Origin: Apostichopus parvimensis
Taxonomy: Eukaryota; Echinodermata; Holothuroidea; Aspidochirotida; Stichopodidae
NCBI GenBank assembly: GCA_000934455.1
Contig: KN885498.1
Span: forward strand, 64,784-128,783
DNA length: 64,000 nt
Direction of reading: 5' to 3'
In this document: positions 61,047 through 64,000 of the stretch, piece after piece
Position numbering within the stretch: position 1 is the first letter of the stretch
Layout of the letters: every line of letters begins with the position of its first letter
Notes under the pieces: model-generated
Databases searched by the model: none
What the model was told of the DNA's origin: nothing
What the model saw: the letters and a program-made list of their open reading frames with translations, nothing else
Made by a program: the position numbers and the translations under genes

Positions 61047-63540
61047 GTAGCATCTGGAGGTAGTTATGAAGTTGTTGTATGACTGTTATCTAATGAGACA
61101 CATGTGTGGAAACGTCGGCTCAAGATGAACACTTCAGATCCACGCAGCCTTCTTCCTCCACCACCACCACTGTACACTGCGACAACTTCATCGTCTCCTG
61201 GACGACAGGACTTTGTGAACCCCGGAATTCAGAGCATTCCCCCAATGAACACTTACTCACCGCCGCAGAGCTATGGGCACATACCGATTAACCCCATGCC
61301 GGGGCCTCCGTATCACAAGATTGCCCAGCCTATGCAGCCGAGGGAGTCGATTCAATCTCAGCAGTCCGTGTTCCAGCAGTACACCCCCCAGCAATCATAT
61401 CCACAGACTCACTACAACCAGGCTTATCCGGAACAATATTACTCGCAGCCCGGTTATCAGCAACCCACGTACCGGTCACCGGTCCACTCCATGCCCCAAC
61501 AGTACCTCCCACAGCACATGGCATACCAGCACGCCTCGCCAACTCAACCGCAGCCGCAGCTGAACCCTCAAAACTATGATCCCTACGGGAGGTCATATCT
61601 GACTAACCAGGGAACGCCGCCCGGCATCACCATTCCCCAACCGCAGCACCCGCTCTCTACCAACACTGCGTTTTCTCAAGTTCAGCCGCAGGCATCACAA
61701 TCACCTATACAGCCAAGTACCTCGCCCCTGGCATCTTTCCAACAGAGGCAGACGGCTAGCCCAAGCCGCATCCCAGCCATAGCCACGTCGTCCTCATCAG
61801 CCGGTGCAGTGGACTCCAAGGTTCAAAATAGCAATTTTACACTCATGAATACGCCCCCTTCAGAAAAACTCTCTTCTTCCGAAAAGCCACCGTCTCCTGC
61901 TGCTAAAGCTAAGGACAAACCAGTGGAGACTGTGAAGGGTGAAGTGCGCAAAGCCATGCAAGACACGGCACAACAAACTGATAAAGAACAGAAGATTCAG
62001 AAAGTTAAAAACGAGGCGGTGGTCCCGCGCCCAGTGGCCGCTACTAAGCCTATTACAGTAGCACAGAAGAAGGAGAACGCCAAAGCTAGTCGAGCCACAG
62101 TGACCATTCCTGGAGCTCCCAAGCAACCTCCGGGTTATCATGATGAGAAGCCTTGCGAGTGGCTCGTTGGAGACCTTGTTTGGTCCAAAGTGAGTGGACA
62201 CCCCTGGTGGCCCTGTATGGTTGCCTACGACCCAAATCTTGGCATCTACACAAAAATGCAGGGTAAGTAAACATTTCCTACTGCATATCGTCTATGCCAT
62301 ACAGGGAATAAAATTTAGTGAACAAGTTTTGCATTGATCAACTTTGCCTCTTATGAAATACTATGGTTCTGTACACGTACAATTACTGCTATGCATCTTG
62401 GCACTTATATATAGCAAGTTGCTCAATTTGCGATGCGAAACCGGATAAATTATTCACTGTATGCTAAACCGGAATATGTCGCACTGCTTAATTGTATTTT
62501 TCCACTTTCTAATAACATTGTTTGGATAAATTGACATCCAAGCTGTTGTTACTGCCAGTTACTGTCAACCCTTCCCCCTCTCTAAATCTTCTCCCAACAG
62601 AACAAGACAAAAAATGGCCCTAAATTTTTGGAAATATTTGAAGAATTAAATTTTTAAATATTGGCTAGATACTCTTCTGCAGTGATGTATAAAAGACCTG
62701 CTGTTTCTGTTTTCACGGTAGGGAAAGGGTTACAAGTTCTTTGCCAAGTAATGATTCTCTGGTTTTACCCCACAGGTGGTATCGGTAGAGGCTTCAGAAT
62801 GTATCATGTTCAGTTTTTTGGAGAGATTCCTGAAAGGGGTTGGGTGAGCGGTTCAAGAATCAGAAAGTTTGAGGGAAGGAACCAGTATGAAGAACTTGTG
62901 AAAGAAATGATAAGTAGTATGAAAAAGAAAGATCAGACAAACCTCCAGGCTAAACTAGCGGTGAAAGGGTCTCGTAAAGCTGCCTGGGAGGTAGGCGTCC
63001 AGGAGTGCCTGAAAGCGCTACCGATGAGTAGACACGAACGCAAGCTAAATTTCACTTTTAAGTATGACATGACCAAGAACAAAGGGGGAACCACAAACTC
63101 AGAGGAGATTGACATCGTCTCTTTCGGCGACCATCCTAAAATGAAGGCCAAACGAGCGTATAAGAAACAGAAGGACGATACTCAAGATGCCGAGGATGAG
63201 GATGAGGAGAGAAAGGCGAAAGAGGGCAAAGAATCCGAGAAAGAAAATTCAGGGAAGAAGCAAAAGGACAAAGGTAGCAAGACAAAGGAAGAAAAGACAC
63301 CAAAGAAGAAAAAGAAGAAGAAAGAAGATGAAGGGGAGCCGAGAAGTCTGCGAAAGAGGGGCAGAAAGTCGAACCAGTATCTGAAGTTCCTCACCGAGCG
63401 AGAGGAAGAGTTGAAAAAGGAAGATTCCCTGCTTTCCAAGAAGGACCTGTACGAGAAGCTAGATCAAGAGTGGACTGATATGTCTGACGAAGATAGATTA
63501 AAGTACGAAACAGAGGTGGCATCCACTCGTAAGAAATCAG
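61047..63540 (+). CDS. NSD2: NSD-type histone H3K36 methyltransferase, 5' part (2 exons)
   Basis: NSD proteins methylate histone H3 Lys36 in the nucleus (family knowledge). Two exons are in the window: 61047-62262 (start codon at 61,125) and 62776-63540, joined in phase 1; the second leaves in phase 1 toward exons beyond the window. Residues 1 to about 210 are Pro/Gln/Ser-rich and 210-330 Lys-rich. PWWP starts at 349-363 ([15 protein letters not shown]) and continues in the next exon with [15 protein letters not shown], as in NSD2 and NSD3. A basic/acidic tract and an HMG-like box ([18 protein letters not shown] ... [13 protein letters not shown]) follow. In vertebrates the HMG box is typical of NSD2. 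The symbol is given for the NSD2/NSD3 ancestor and is not proof of one-to-one orthology. PHD and SET parts are not in the window. Confidence 0.93.
61066..61128 (+). promoter_or_regulatory. Upstream ORF overlapping the NSD start codon
   Basis: A 20-codon ORF begins at 61,066 inside the same exon and ends with a TGA that overlaps the NSD start as ATGA (61,125-61,128). This layout can support termination-reinitiation and would lower NSD translation. It is seen in sequence; function is inferred. Confidence 0.6.
61125..62262 (+). CDS. NSD2: NSD first coding exon
   Basis: The start is the first in-frame ATG after acceptor atatcgcag at 61,046, with a purine at -3. The exon runs 379 codons plus one base to donor gtaagt and splits the PWWP domain after YTKMQ. 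Confidence 0.93.
62263..62775 (+). other. NSD intron
   Basis: A phase-1 intron splitting the PWWP. Nothing else is recognisable. Confidence 0.8.
62776..63540 (+). CDS. NSD2: NSD second coding exon
   Basis: Acceptor ccccacag enters in phase 1 and donor gtgagg leaves in phase 1. The exon encodes the rest of the PWWP, the KLNFTFKYD block, a long Lys/Glu tract and the HMG-like box. If the donor is not used, the frame runs into a TGA at 63,576. Confidence 0.92.
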
Positions 63541-64000
63541 GTGAGGACGGAGTTGAATTGTTTGATTCGATTTTGTGATGAAAATAATTTAAAGAGATTT
63601 TCCCAACACTACTGTAGATATGCTTGTTTCAACTGTTAGCTATTTTACACCTGATAAAAATTTAAATATCCTTCCCCACTGCAGGAAGTTGATCATATAG
63701 TATTGTAGGTTATCTGTGGTGTCGTCATTATAGAAGATGTTGTTGAGTGTTGTGGTTGTTGATCTGTCCATGGGATACATGTGATATGGTATGTTTGCTT
63801 AGTGTGACAATGTTTATCTTCATTTAGAAATATCATCAAGGTTTGAAGAAGACTAAATTGTCTTTAGTGTATCAACGATTTGTACCATGTAAAGAGAAAC
63901 AGGTTTTCGGCATCAGTAGCTCTTGGTGTTAGCAGATGCATCACCAAATGCTATGCAAGTGTATCTCCATGATACAAGTGCCATTAAGATGTAATGGAGA
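63541..64000 (+). other. Start of the next NSD intron
   Basis: No exon or poly(A) signal is seen before the window ends. Confidence 0.6.

Noticed and set aside
61104-61124. Non-ATG extension of the NSD frame upstream of 61,125
   Set aside because: It adds seven residues without an ATG; the ATG at 61,125 has a good context.

Overview
This is metazoan nuclear DNA with intron-rich genes, AT-rich non-coding sequence, SINEs and Penelope-like retroelements. HYR (hyalin repeat) plus EGF architecture, the recurring TAGGCCTA-type words, and a LETM1/NSD gene pair point to a deuterostome, most likely an echinoderm. The species cannot be fixed from sequence alone. Exons below were placed by hand from open frames, AG/GT boundaries and phase continuity.

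Region 1 (1-18.8 kb, + strand): the 3' part of a secreted extracellular gene. Fifteen exons, all entering in phase 1, encode four HYR modules, ten EGF modules and a final HYR module that ends in a stop at 17,881. The 5' end lies outside the window. Four consecutive EGF modules are an unusual eight-cysteine form.

Region 2 (20.2-32.7 kb, + strand): a complete 466-residue type I membrane protein in nine coding exons: signal peptide, about 17 CxxC ephrin-receptor-like (GCC2/GCC3-type) cysteine-rich repeats, one membrane segment and a 27-residue tail ending in YQGL. Its first coding exon is only 55 bases, so it is easily missed and the gene could be wrongly fused to region 1. Its last intron holds two decayed Penelope-like elements whose 3' ends face each other.

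Region 3 (32.7-41.5 kb): no supportable gene. It contains tandem repeats and a tRNA-derived SINE of the same family as a copy at the left edge of the window.

Region 4 (41.5-56.5 kb, - strand): a complete LETM1 gene. Fifteen coding exons with fully consistent phases give a 762-residue mitochondrial inner-membrane protein with presequence, membrane helix, LETM domain, long coiled coil and a canonical C-terminal EF-hand.

Region 5 (56.5-64 kb, + strand): a 4.6 kb divergent spacer (with a 551-base run of N), then the first two coding exons of an NSD-type histone H3K36 methyltransferase: Pro/Gln-rich N-terminus, PWWP and HMG-like box. The PHD and SET parts lie beyond the window. LETM1 and NSD are head to head here, as LETM1/NSD2 and LETM2/NSD3 are in vertebrates. 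The arrangement therefore probably predates the vertebrate genome duplications.
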